In this document: in pieces, positions 52,852 to 60,163 of the stretch
How the letters are laid out: each line of letters opens with the position of its first letter
Numbering within the stretch: the stretch's first letter is position 1
Source: Microbacteriaceae bacterium
GTDB lineage: Bacteria; Actinomycetota; Actinomycetes; Actinomycetales; Microbacteriaceae
Reading direction: 5' to 3'
Length of the DNA: 60,163 bases
NCBI GenBank assembly: GCA_947453465.1
Contig: CANGGL010000003.1
Coordinates: 1 to 60,163, forward strand
Notes under the pieces: model-generated
Seen by the model: only the letters and a program-made list of their open reading frames with translations
What the model was told of the DNA's origin: nothing
Databases searched by the model: none
Made by a program: the position numbers and the translations under genes

Positions 52852-53928
52852 AATCATTTCGATCAAGTCACCGGCTGATCGATCCCAGTTGAACTGCTCG
52901 GCGTGTTTGCGAGAGGCGGTGCTGCGAGCTAGCCAAACCGGATTTGATTCGAGTGCCCTTACCTGATTGGCAAAGCTTTCGGGGTTCTCCTGGTCGAAAA
53001 ACAGGGCAACCTCACCACCGATCTCTTTGAAGATCTCTATGTCTGACACCACCACTGGCACGCCTCGAGACATCGATTCGATGAGTGGAATGCCAAAGCC
53101 TTCATCTCTAGAGCCGGTCACCAGAGCAACCGCTTGGTCCAGCTGGTTGTGATACTCCGCCTCGGAAACTCCGTTGTGAAAAACCACTGTTCCGCCGGCC
53201 TCGGCTGCTCGCTTTTCCAATTCGGCACGTCGTTCTGGCTTTATTCGGCTCAGCAGGTGAAGTTCGTACTCCGGCAAGAGCTTCATTCCATCGATTAGCA
53301 CCTCGACGTTTTTGTAGTCCATGAAGGAACCCATGTAGACGAGGCGCTGTGTGCCGCGTGGGCGGCTCTTTGGAGCCCGGTTGTCGTTGTCATGGGTAAA
53401 CGTGCCGGCGGCGTTATAGATCACCGATACTGGGCGTTTGGTAAGTCGGTGTTGGATCATCAACCGTCTTGAAGTTCTTGAAACCGTAGCCACTGCATCG
53501 GCGCGGTTTAGAAATAGGCGCTGAGGCCAGTAAACCAAGTGAAAAGCGCGCCATGCTGATCGGATGAGCCAATTAAATTCAGCCGGCGGCGCTGGGTGCC
53601 GGTAGTAAATCATGTCGTGCAGAGTCAGAATAAGCTTGTATTTGCGAAACCAGGAACCCATGGTTTGCATCGGTGAGAACACAATTTTGGCGCCAACTGC
53701 ATTGAGTTCTCTCGCGATGAAAAGCTCTTTCAGTGACGTTGGGTCGTTGGCAATGATGTATTCGCAGCCGCGAGGAAGTTTGATCAGTTGACGAGGGTCA
53801 TGGATGATCGCGGTGACCTTCGTTCGGCGGCTTAGCGCCTCGAATAAGCCGGCCGAGAAGCGGCTGATGCCGTCGTGGTGATCGTAACGAATGAATCTGG
53901 CGTCGAAGTAAATGTGGTCGGTTTTCAT
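52840..53928 (-). CDS. Glycosyltransferase family 1/4 (GT-B)
   Basis: A 362-aa GT-B glycosyltransferase. The C-terminal half shows LVYMGSFMDYKNVEVLIDG near residue 200 and the donor-site block GSRDEGFGIPLIESMSRGVP near residue 270, ending with the E-x7-E pattern. The N-terminal half has DARFIRYDHHDGISRF, an acceptor-domain opening seen in mannosyl- or rhamnosyltransferases. Sugar and acceptor are unknown. The start overlaps the hydrolase stop as ATGA, so the pair is coupled. Confidence 0.88.
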   Translation of the reverse strand: MKTDHIYFDARFIRYDHHDGISRFSAGLFEALSRRTKVTAIIHDPRQLIKLPRGCEYIIANDPTSLKELFIARELNAVGAKIVFSPMQTMGSWFRKYKLILTLHDMIYYRHPAPPAEFNWLIRSAWRAFHLVYWPQRLFLNRADAVATVSRTSRRLMIQHRLTKRPVSVIYNAAGTFTHDNDNRAPKSRPRGTQRLVYMGSFMDYKNVEVLIDGMKLLPEYELHLLSRIKPERRAELEKRAAEAGGTVVFHNGVSEAEYHNQLDQAVALVTGSRDEGFGIPLIESMSRGVPVVVSDIEIFKEIGGEVALFFDQENPESFANQVRALESNPVWLARSTASRKHAEQFNWDRSAGDLIEMISNL

Positions 53929-54884
53929 GACCCGGCCTCATTTGAGTCAACCGAAGTCGAGTCAGCCACTTCGATGCCCGCCCTGATTGCGCTGGCGACG
54001 TCAAACGGCTTCTCATAGTGCGTGAGGTGGCCAACTCCACGCAAGGTGGTCATTGTCCAAGCGGCAGGAATGGTTGCCGCCATGGCCTCTTGTTGCTTCA
54101 CGCTTGTGATGTCGTCCTTTGCACCAATAATCAGAGTGGTTGGCACTGTGAAATTAGGCGCGTACTCTCCAACGTTATGTGAGATTGATGCGTTGTAACC
54201 CTCGATGGCAACCTGACGATTGGCGAAGTCATTGAAGTTGGCATCGTGCTGGGCATGAACCCAGGCGCGTAGGTTTCGGTTCCAGGTTTTGGTCATCACG
54301 ATGCTCATGCCGCGAACCATTGGCCAGCTCTTGAGGATACCCAAACCGGTCTTCAGCGGCAGCGCGCCGCTGAACCAAAAAAGCAAGCGAACCAGTTTGG
54401 TCAGGGTTGCCTTTGGTCCTTCGAGCGCCGGTGCCGAAACGGGATTGATCAAAACCAGATGGCTGATCAGTTTTGCGCCGTCACCCGCAGCAAAGCCGGC
54501 CGAAATGATGCTGCCAAAACTGTGCCCGACCAAAACCGGTTTTTGCCCAGCAGTGGTTTCTCGTGCTACCAATTTGATGAATTCCTGCAACCAAAAAACG
54601 TAGGCTTCCACCGTGTGACGCCCGGCGAAAGGAGCCGAAGCACCGAAACCTGGGAGGTCTGGAATTACGATGTCAAAATCTGGCAAAGCGCCCGCGATTG
54701 CCTCTAAACCATGGTGATTACCGCGGTAGCCGTGCACGAAAATCAGAGTCTTGCCGGCTGAGTTAGAGCCAGACTTAGTCGCCGGATAGAACCAGTAACG
54801 AGTTGCGGTGTCGGCAACAATGCCTTCGAGAGGCTCCGAGCGCGCGAGCGCCGTCCTGGCTAATTCATCCGAGTAAATCACCAT
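53925..54884 (-). CDS. Alpha/beta hydrolase
   Basis: A 319-aa alpha/beta hydrolase fold protein. The nucleophile elbow is GHSFGS near residue 120, the oxyanion region FVHGYRGNH near residue 50, the acid in IGAKDDITS near 255 and the histidine in GVGHLTHYEKP near 285. No signal peptide is seen. Substrate unknown. It is 10 bp downstream of metH and overlaps the glycosyltransferase by 4 nt, so metH-hydrolase-glycosyltransferase may be one transcript. Confidence 0.88.
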   Translation of the reverse strand: MVIYSDELARTALARSEPLEGIVADTATRYWFYPATKSGSNSAGKTLIFVHGYRGNHHGLEAIAGALPDFDIVIPDLPGFGASAPFAGRHTVEAYVFWLQEFIKLVARETTAGQKPVLVGHSFGSIISAGFAAGDGAKLISHLVLINPVSAPALEGPKATLTKLVRLLFWFSGALPLKTGLGILKSWPMVRGMSIVMTKTWNRNLRAWVHAQHDANFNDFANRQVAIEGYNASISHNVGEYAPNFTVPTTLIIGAKDDITSVKQQEAMAATIPAAWTMTTLRGVGHLTHYEKPFDVASAIRAGIEVADSTSVDSNEAGS

Positions 54885-54894
54885 TGCGATCGAT

Positions 54895-57800
54895 TTAGAC
54901 CGAGAAGTATTTGGCTTCTGGGTGGTGCAGAACCATAGCGTCGGTGGATTGCTCCGGGTGCAGCTGAAGCTCTTCGGAAAGAGTCACTCCGATGGCCTCC
55001 GGCTTGAGAAGCTCAACCAGTTTGACTCGGTCTTCAAGCTCCGGGCAGGCTGGGTAGCCGAATGAGTAGCGAGCGCCACGGTAATCGAGTTTGAACAAAC
55101 CTTCGACTTCATTCGGGTCTTCGTCTGCGAATCCCAGTTCTTCACGGATTCTGGCATGCCAGAACTCAGCAAGTGCCTCGGTAAGTTGAACCGAAAGACC
55201 GTGAAGTTCAAGATACTCGCGGTACTCGTTTCGAGCGTAAATCTCGTTGGCAACCTCTGACACGCGGTTTCCCATTGTGACTAGCTGGAACGGAACGACA
55301 TCGACCTTGCCGCTCTCCTTTGAGGCCACAAAGTCGCTGAGGCAGAGGTGTCGGTCGCGAGACTGGCGAGGGAAAGTGAAGCGCATCCGCTCGGTGCCCG
55401 GGACTCCCCCGGAGCCGCCATCGCTGGCACCCTCCGGACCATGGTGAAGGATGACGAGGTCGTCGCCGTCTGAAACGGCTGGGAAGTAACCGTAAACCAC
55501 GGCAGCCTCGAGAAGACCTTCGGTTTGAATTCGATCCATCCATGCGCGTAGGCGAGGACGACCCTCAGTTTCAACCAATTCTTCATAGCTGGCGCCGTCT
55601 TCGGCGCGTGAAGGCTTCAGTCCCCATTGGCCCATGAACGTGGCTCGTTCATCAAGGAAAGATGAATAATCGCGGAGTGGGATGCCCTTGATGATTCGGC
55701 TGCCCCAGAACGGTGGGGTTGGAATCGAATTCTCGCTGGAGACATCGGAGCGGTCAGGCATCATGTCTGGAACGGTGTGCACCAGTTTGCTGACCGGTCG
55801 AACGACGCGCTTCTTGAGCTCAGGAAGCTTGACCGATGTGTCTCCACGCTTGATCTTGACCAGGGCATCCATCAGTCGGAGACCCTCGAAGGCATCGCGA
55901 GCATAGCGAACCTCACCCTCGTAGATTTCGGCTAGGTCTTGTTCAACGAAGCTGCGAGTAAGCGCGGCGCCACCGAGGATGACCGGCCAACGCTGGGCAA
56001 CCCCGCGAAGGTTCATTTCCTCGAGGTTTTCCTTCATGATTTGAGTTGATTTGACCAGCAAACCACTCAGGCCGATGACGTCAACGTTGTGCTCTTCGGC
56101 GGCCTTCAGGATCTCGTTGATCGGCTGTTTGATGCCGATGTTGACGGTCTCAAAGCCGTTGTTGCTCAGGATGATGTCAACCAGGTTCTTGCCAATGTCG
56201 TGGACATCGCCGCGAACGGTAGCTAACAGGATTCGACCCTTGCCTTCATCCTCGGTCTTCTCGATAAACGGTTCCAAGTGCGCTACGGCAGTCTTCATGA
56301 CCTCGGCGGACTGCAGCACGAAAGGCAACTGCATCTCACCCTTGCCGAATAGCTCGCCAACGACTTTCATGCCCTCGAGCAAATGGTCATTGATAATTTC
56401 TAGTGCCTTCATTCCGCCGGCCATCGCCTCATCAAGGTCGGGTTCTAGCCCCTTCTTTTCACCATCGATGATGCGGCGCTGCAGGCGCTCATTCAGCGGC
56501 ATTGCCGCAAGTTCGTCGGCGCGTGACTGTCGGGCTGCCTTTGAGTCAACCCCGCTGAACACATCGAGGAAGTGGGTCAGCGGGTCATAGGAGACGTTGC
56601 CATCAGCGTCGTACTCGCGCTTGTCATAGATGAGACCCATGGCTGCATCGAGTTGCTGCTGAGGGATCTGGTTGAGCGGCATAATTCGAGCCGCATGAAC
56701 GATTGCGCTGGTCAGACCGACCTGAACGCACTCGTGAAGGAATACGGAGTTCAGAACGTGACGTGCCGCTGGGCTAAGACCGAATGAAATGTTGGAAATT
56801 CCGAGGGTGCTCTGAACGCCCGGGTAGGCCTCATTCAAACGGCGGATTGCTTCGATGGTTTCGATGCCATCGCGGCGGGTTTCATCCTGGCCGGTGGCGA
56901 TTGGGAAAGTCAGGGTGTCGACGGTGATGTCGACGAGGTTCATGCCCCAGTTCTGGGTTAGGTCCTTGATCAAGCGGTCTGCGATTGCAAACTTCGTTTC
57001 GGCGGTTCGCGCCTGACCCTCTTCGTCAATGGTTAGGGCAACTACAGCCGCACCATGCTCGACGACCAGGGGCATGATTTTGGCAAAACGCGAGGTTGGG
57101 CCATCGCCGTCTTCATAGTTGACTGAGTTGATCATGGCTCGGCCACCCATGCACTCGAGACCAGCCTCGAGAACGGCTGGTTCGGTTGAGTCAAGAACCA
57201 GTGGAAGCGTGGTTGCGGTTGCCAGGCGGCTAACCAGTTCACGTGCGTCACGAACGCCATCGCGACCGACGTAGTCGACACAGACATCGAGAAGGTGTGC
57301 GCCCTCACGGGTTTGAGATCGAGCGATTTCGATGCACTCTTCCCAGTTCTCGGCGAGCATCGCGTCTCGGAATGCCTTGGAACCGTTGGCGTTGGTACGC
57401 TCACCAATCGACAAGTAAGTCATGGTTTGGTCGAATGGCTGGTGCTGGTAAAGGCTGGCCAAACCAGGCTCAACGATTAGTGTCGGGCGTGATGGCTTCT
57501 TGCCTTCGACTGCCTCTGCAACCGCCTGGATGTGTGCCGGCGTGGTGCCGCAGCAACCGCCAACTAGCCCGGCGCCATAGTCGTTCACGAACTGAAGTTG
57601 TGCAGTGGCTAGCTCGACCGGGGTGAGTGGGTAATGTGCACCGTGAGGGCCCAGGATCGGCAGGCCGGCATTTGGCATGACCGTCACCGGAAGGTTTGAG
57701 TACTTCGAGAGGTAGCGAAGGTGCTCGCTCATCTCGGTTGGTCCGGTGGCGCAGTTGAGGCCGATCGAGTCGATCCCAAGCGCGCTAAGAGCCGTCAAAG

Positions 57801-58431
57801 CGGCTCCAATTTCAGAACCCAACAACATTGTGCCGGTGGTCTCGATGGTTACCGAAACGATGATTGGAACATAAGTATTTAGAGACTTCATGGCGCGTTT
57901 TGCACCGATGACCGCGCTCTTCGCTTGCAAGAGGTCTTGCGCAGTTTCAATCAAAATTGCGTCTACGCCGCCGTTTAGAAGACCTACCATCTGCTTCTGA
58001 TATGCGTCGCGCAGTACCGAAAACTTTTCATGCCCGAGGCTCGGTAACTTGGTGCCGGGGCCAACCGAACCCAAAACAAACCTTGGTTTTTCCGGGGTAC
58101 TGAAATCGTCAGCCACCTGACGAGCAACTTTGGCTCCGGCCAGAGCAAGTTCTTCGATTCGGTCTTCGATGCCGTACTCGGCCAAGTTGGCAAAGTTTGC
58201 GCCAAAGGTGTTGGTCTCGATCGCTTCGGAGCCAGCCTTGAGGTACTGGGCGTGAATGCTGCTGATGATGTCGGGTCTGGTGACATTCAGGATCTCATTG
58301 CAGCCCTCGTATTGCTGGAAGTCATCCATGCTTGGGCTGGCATCTTGAATCATGGTTCCCATGGCGCCATCGGCCACGACGACTCGAGTTTTGATGGCGT
58401 CAAGAAGCTGCTGAGAGCGAGGGGTAAACAT
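54895..58431 (-). CDS. metH: Cobalamin-dependent methionine synthase MetH
   Basis: Transfers methyl from 5-methyltetrahydrofolate to homocysteine through cobalamin. The 1178-aa protein has all four modules: homocysteine domain (residues ~1-320; zinc cysteines in NCATGPTEM and GGCCGTTPAHI), folate domain (~335-600; SIGERTNANGSKAF), cobalamin cap and Rossmann domain (~640-880; DVHDIGKN with the lower-ligand histidine near 744), and activation domain (~920-1178; YSFGYPACPELEDR). No truncation. The ATG at 58431 is preferred over a TTG at 58440; a TAGACT lies 8 nt upstream. It is divergent from metF. Confidence 0.97.
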   Translation of the reverse strand: MFTPRSQQLLDAIKTRVVVADGAMGTMIQDASPSMDDFQQYEGCNEILNVTRPDIISSIHAQYLKAGSEAIETNTFGANFANLAEYGIEDRIEELALAGAKVARQVADDFSTPEKPRFVLGSVGPGTKLPSLGHEKFSVLRDAYQKQMVGLLNGGVDAILIETAQDLLQAKSAVIGAKRAMKSLNTYVPIIVSVTIETTGTMLLGSEIGAALTALSALGIDSIGLNCATGPTEMSEHLRYLSKYSNLPVTVMPNAGLPILGPHGAHYPLTPVELATAQLQFVNDYGAGLVGGCCGTTPAHIQAVAEAVEGKKPSRPTLIVEPGLASLYQHQPFDQTMTYLSIGERTNANGSKAFRDAMLAENWEECIEIARSQTREGAHLLDVCVDYVGRDGVRDARELVSRLATATTLPLVLDSTEPAVLEAGLECMGGRAMINSVNYEDGDGPTSRFAKIMPLVVEHGAAVVALTIDEEGQARTAETKFAIADRLIKDLTQNWGMNLVDITVDTLTFPIATGQDETRRDGIETIEAIRRLNEAYPGVQSTLGISNISFGLSPAARHVLNSVFLHECVQVGLTSAIVHAARIMPLNQIPQQQLDAAMGLIYDKREYDADGNVSYDPLTHFLDVFSGVDSKAARQSRADELAAMPLNERLQRRIIDGEKKGLEPDLDEAMAGGMKALEIINDHLLEGMKVVGELFGKGEMQLPFVLQSAEVMKTAVAHLEPFIEKTEDEGKGRILLATVRGDVHDIGKNLVDIILSNNGFETVNIGIKQPINEILKAAEEHNVDVIGLSGLLVKSTQIMKENLEEMNLRGVAQRWPVILGGAALTRSFVEQDLAEIYEGEVRYARDAFEGLRLMDALVKIKRGDTSVKLPELKKRVVRPVSKLVHTVPDMMPDRSDVSSENSIPTPPFWGSRIIKGIPLRDYSSFLDERATFMGQWGLKPSRAEDGASYEELVETEGRPRLRAWMDRIQTEGLLEAAVVYGYFPAVSDGDDLVILHHGPEGASDGGSGGVPGTERMRFTFPRQSRDRHLCLSDFVASKESGKVDVVPFQLVTMGNRVSEVANEIYARNEYREYLELHGLSVQLTEALAEFWHARIREELGFADEDPNEVEGLFKLDYRGARYSFGYPACPELEDRVKLVELLKPEAIGVTLSEELQLHPEQSTDAMVLHHPEAKYFSV

Positions 58432-58439
58432 AGGATTCA

Positions 58440-58445
58440 AGTCTA
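58440..58445 (-). promoter_or_regulatory. Candidate -10 element (TAGACT), predicted leaderless metH
   Basis: On the minus strand TAGACT ends 8 nt before the ATG at 58431, with no clear ribosome site. The 56-bp metH-metF gap is too short for a cobalamin riboswitch. Confidence 0.4.
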
Positions 58446-58475
58446 CTTCAGGCGCTTGGCGGGTAAGGCTTGGAA

Positions 58476-58481
58476 TATACT
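58476..58481 (+). promoter_or_regulatory. Candidate -10 element (TATACT), predicted leaderless metF
   Basis: TATACT, close to the TATAAT consensus, ends 6 nt before the metF ATG at 58488. No ribosome site. It lies 30 bp from the divergent metH element, so the two promoters overlap in their upstream parts. Confidence 0.5.
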
Positions 58482-58487
58482 TATCTA

Positions 58488-59402
58488 ATGACCGATTTCC
58501 CTTTACTACGCGGTACCGCGAGCGGCCCGTTCGAGACGGTCACCGAGGCGCTCGGTGTGCGATCAAAGCAGAATGAACCAACGCTCTCATTCGAATTTTT
58601 CCCTCCTCGTGATCAAGAAGAGGCAGCCGCGCAATTGTGGCGTTCTTTCGATGCGCTGATGGAGGTCTCACCCGACTTCGTTTCGGTTACCTACGGAGCC
58701 GGTGGTTCGAATCGCGAAACCTCGCTTGCAGTAGTTGAGCGTATGGCGAAGGACGTTATGACCATTGGTCACCTCACCTGCGTAGGAGGCTCGAGGGCAA
58801 GCACCGCGGAGACCATCCGACGCTTTGAAGATGCCGGGGTTCACTCAATTCTGGCTCTCCGTGGCGATGCTCCGAAAGACAATCCGGAGGCACTGCAAAC
58901 CGGAGAACTCAAGACGGCTCTAGATCTAGTCAAGTTGGTAAAAGAAACCTCAGAACTTGAAGTTGGTGTCGCTGCATTCCCTGAGATTCACCCAGAATCC
59001 CCGCACATGGAGCATGACTCAATGGTTTTGGCTTTGAAGCAAGCCGCTGGTGCCAGCTATGGCATGACCCAACTGTTCTTCACCGTCGAGGCTTATATCG
59101 ACTTGCTCGCAAGTGCCAAGGCCGCCGGCGCAACGCTGCCAATCATCCCGGGTTTGATGCCTGTTGGCAACGCGGCCAAGGTGGTTCGCATGGCCGAGAT
59201 GAGTGGCGCCGCAATTCCGGTGGAACTCTTAAACAAGCTAGACAATGCCAGCGATGCCGAGGCTCGAGTTATCGGTATGGATTATTCGATCAAACTGGCT
59301 CGTGATTTAGTTGACGCCGGCGCACCCGGGTTGCACATTTTCAGCATGAACCTTTCGAAAGCCGCGCTCGAAGTTGCTCGTGGTGCCGGTCTTTGTCGGT
59401 AG
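58488..59402 (+). CDS. metF: 5,10-methylenetetrahydrofolate reductase MetF
   Basis: Flavoenzyme that makes the 5-methyltetrahydrofolate used by MetH. The 304-aa protein shows LSFEFFPPRDQEEA near residue 35, VSVTYGAGGSNRE near residue 72 with the catalytic-face residues, LRGDAPKDN near 125, FPEIHPESPHMEHD near 165 and IIPGLMPV near 220. The start is the ATG at 58488, just after a TATACT. The divergent pairing with metH suggests joint control of methionine synthesis. Confidence 0.96.
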   Translation: MTDFPLLRGTASGPFETVTEALGVRSKQNEPTLSFEFFPPRDQEEAAAQLWRSFDALMEVSPDFVSVTYGAGGSNRETSLAVVERMAKDVMTIGHLTCVGGSRASTAETIRRFEDAGVHSILALRGDAPKDNPEALQTGELKTALDLVKLVKETSELEVGVAAFPEIHPESPHMEHDSMVLALKQAAGASYGMTQLFFTVEAYIDLLASAKAAGATLPIIPGLMPVGNAAKVVRMAEMSGAAIPVELLNKLDNASDAEARVIGMDYSIKLARDLVDAGAPGLHIFSMNLSKAALEVARGAGLCR

Positions 59403-59409
59403 TTCTCAA

Positions 59410-59415
59410 TAGCCT
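59410..59415 (+). promoter_or_regulatory. Candidate -10 element (TAGCCT) before the exonuclease gene
   Basis: TAGCCT ends 6 nt before the ATG at 59422, in the 19-bp gap after metF. Weakest member of the set, since two of its middle bases are G/C-rich. Confidence 0.3.
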
Positions 59416-59421
59416 GTACTC

Positions 59422-60150
59422 ATGACCGAACAACAACTCAGTTTCGACTTCTCCCCCGAGCTACCAAAATGGGCCGAGAACATCGCAGTATTTGACCTAG
59501 AGACCACTGGTCTGGATTTGACAGATGCGCGCATTGTCACAGCCTGTGCTGTCGAACTCGATGCGATGGGTCAAATCGTTGGTCGAAATAGCGAGTGGTT
59601 AGCTGATCCTGTCATTGAGATCCCAACTCAGGCCAGCGATGTCCACGGCGTCACGACCGAAATCGCGCGCAGGGATGGTCGCCCAGCCGCCGAGGTCGTT
59701 TCAGAGCTGCTCGAGACTCTACGCGGGTACTTCGAACGCGGCCTTCCAGTAGTTGCCTACAACGCTCCATATGATTTCACGATTTTGCACCATGAAGCTC
59801 TACGTCATGGCCTGGAGCCACTTCGGGACCCGAGCCCAATCATCGACCCATTGGTAATTGATAAGTTCAAGGACAAGTTCCGCCGTGGCAAGAGGCGTCT
59901 CGAAAATGCCGCCGAGTTTTACAACGTCTCACTGAGCGACGCCCACAATGCCACAGCAGATGCAGTGGCTGCTGGCCGTGTTGCGCAGGCGATTGCCAGA
60001 AGATGGGCCGCAGAGTTACCAGCTAGCGCCACCGAGCTGCATGACCTTCAGATCGGTTGGAGCGAGTATCTGGACGCCGATTTTGAGAAGTTCATGCGCA
60101 AGAACAACCCAGACTTCACCAGCACGCGCGGCTGGCCGCTCAAACTCTAA
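59422..60150 (+). CDS. DEDDh 3'-5' exonuclease (DnaQ-like)
   Basis: A 242-aa 3'-5' exonuclease of the DnaQ epsilon superfamily. Catalytic motifs: FDLETTGLD (residues ~23-31) for Exo I, the YNAPYDFTILHHE block near residue 113 for Exo II, and HNATADAVAAG near residue 174 for Exo III with the DEDDh histidine. There is no polymerase or helicase domain. It may be a proofreading subunit or a repair/trimming nuclease; context does not decide. It ends 13 bp before the window edge. Confidence 0.9.
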   Translation: MTEQQLSFDFSPELPKWAENIAVFDLETTGLDLTDARIVTACAVELDAMGQIVGRNSEWLADPVIEIPTQASDVHGVTTEIARRDGRPAAEVVSELLETLRGYFERGLPVVAYNAPYDFTILHHEALRHGLEPLRDPSPIIDPLVIDKFKDKFRRGKRRLENAAEFYNVSLSDAHNATADAVAAGRVAQAIARRWAAELPASATELHDLQIGWSEYLDADFEKFMRKNNPDFTSTRGWPLKL

Positions 60151-60163
60151 TCCAGGTAAAAGA

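Noticed and set aside
57243-57626. Open frame opposite metH
   Set aside because: No ribosome site or family motif; it lies within a conserved metH segment and is best explained as a shadow of that gene.
58432-58487. Cobalamin or SAM riboswitch for metH/metF
   Set aside because: The gap is 56 bp and both starts sit next to -10-like elements, leaving no room for a riboswitch.

Overview
The window is about 60 kb of compact, moderately GC-rich bacterial chromosome. It is almost certainly from an actinobacterium, and the gene content fits a small-genome aerobic member of the Microbacteriaceae (freshwater Rhodoluna/Aquiluna-like lineages are my best guess; this is inference). The evidence is RbpA, Wag31-type DivIVA plus SepF, a PafB/PafC WYL pair beside tatA/tatC, an actinobacterial bcc-aa3 respiratory chain (diheme QcrC, three-TM Rieske QcrA, CtaF), a DUF3043 protein, and adjacent Lnt and Ppm genes.

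Layout. (1) 1-16.1 kb, + strand: the division and cell wall cluster ftsI(partial)-murE-murF-mraY-murD-ftsW-murG-murC-ftsQ-ftsZ-yggS-sepF-yggT-divIVA-lspA-rluD, with many ATGA/GTGA start-stop overlaps. (2) 16.1-25.5 kb: dnaE, a convergent flavin reductase, hisD-nrdR-pyrD, a DUF3043 membrane protein, an M20 dipeptidase and an A-type Fe-S carrier. (3) 25.7-34.4 kb: cytochrome oxidase ctaC-ctaD-ctaF, a 433-bp gap holding a decayed monooxygenase gene, then ctaE-qcrC-qcrA-qcrB on the minus strand with trpD divergent from ctaE. (4) 34.5-37.0 kb: Nudix hydrolase, YczE-like membrane protein, glycerophosphodiesterase and rbpA. (5) 37.1-48.0 kb, minus strand: ppm, lnt, a DSHCT helicase, tatC, tatA, a small membrane protein, pafC, pafB, an FKBP lipoprotein, trmI and a HAD phosphatase. 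(6) 48.1-60.2 kb: PAC2 protein, uppP plus a 70-aa protein, tRNA-Leu(GAG), an orphan D12-class DNA methyltransferase, Sir2, a histidine phosphatase, a glycosyltransferase, an alpha/beta hydrolase, metH, metF and a DEDDh exonuclease.

How it works together: the first third makes lipid II and the divisome. UppP recycles the lipid carrier, LspA and Lnt mature lipoproteins (CtaC and the FKBP protein are candidates), and Ppm makes polyprenol-phosphate-mannose. CtaCDEF and QcrABC form the menaquinol-to-oxygen pathway. MetF and MetH are divergently paired for folate-dependent methionine synthesis.

I see no clearly new multi-gene system. The most notable signals are small: a shared promoter layout with a TAnnnT -10 element 6-8 nt before the start codon of ten genes (predicted leaderless mRNAs), a SigR-like promoter at rbpA, a perfect 18-bp palindrome before dnaE, a decaying monooxygenase gene with a visible frameshift and 15-bp duplication, tandem repeats at the ends of the methyltransferase and lnt genes, and a substituted amino-acid-recognition motif in MurE. 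All calls are from reading the sequence; no database search was possible.
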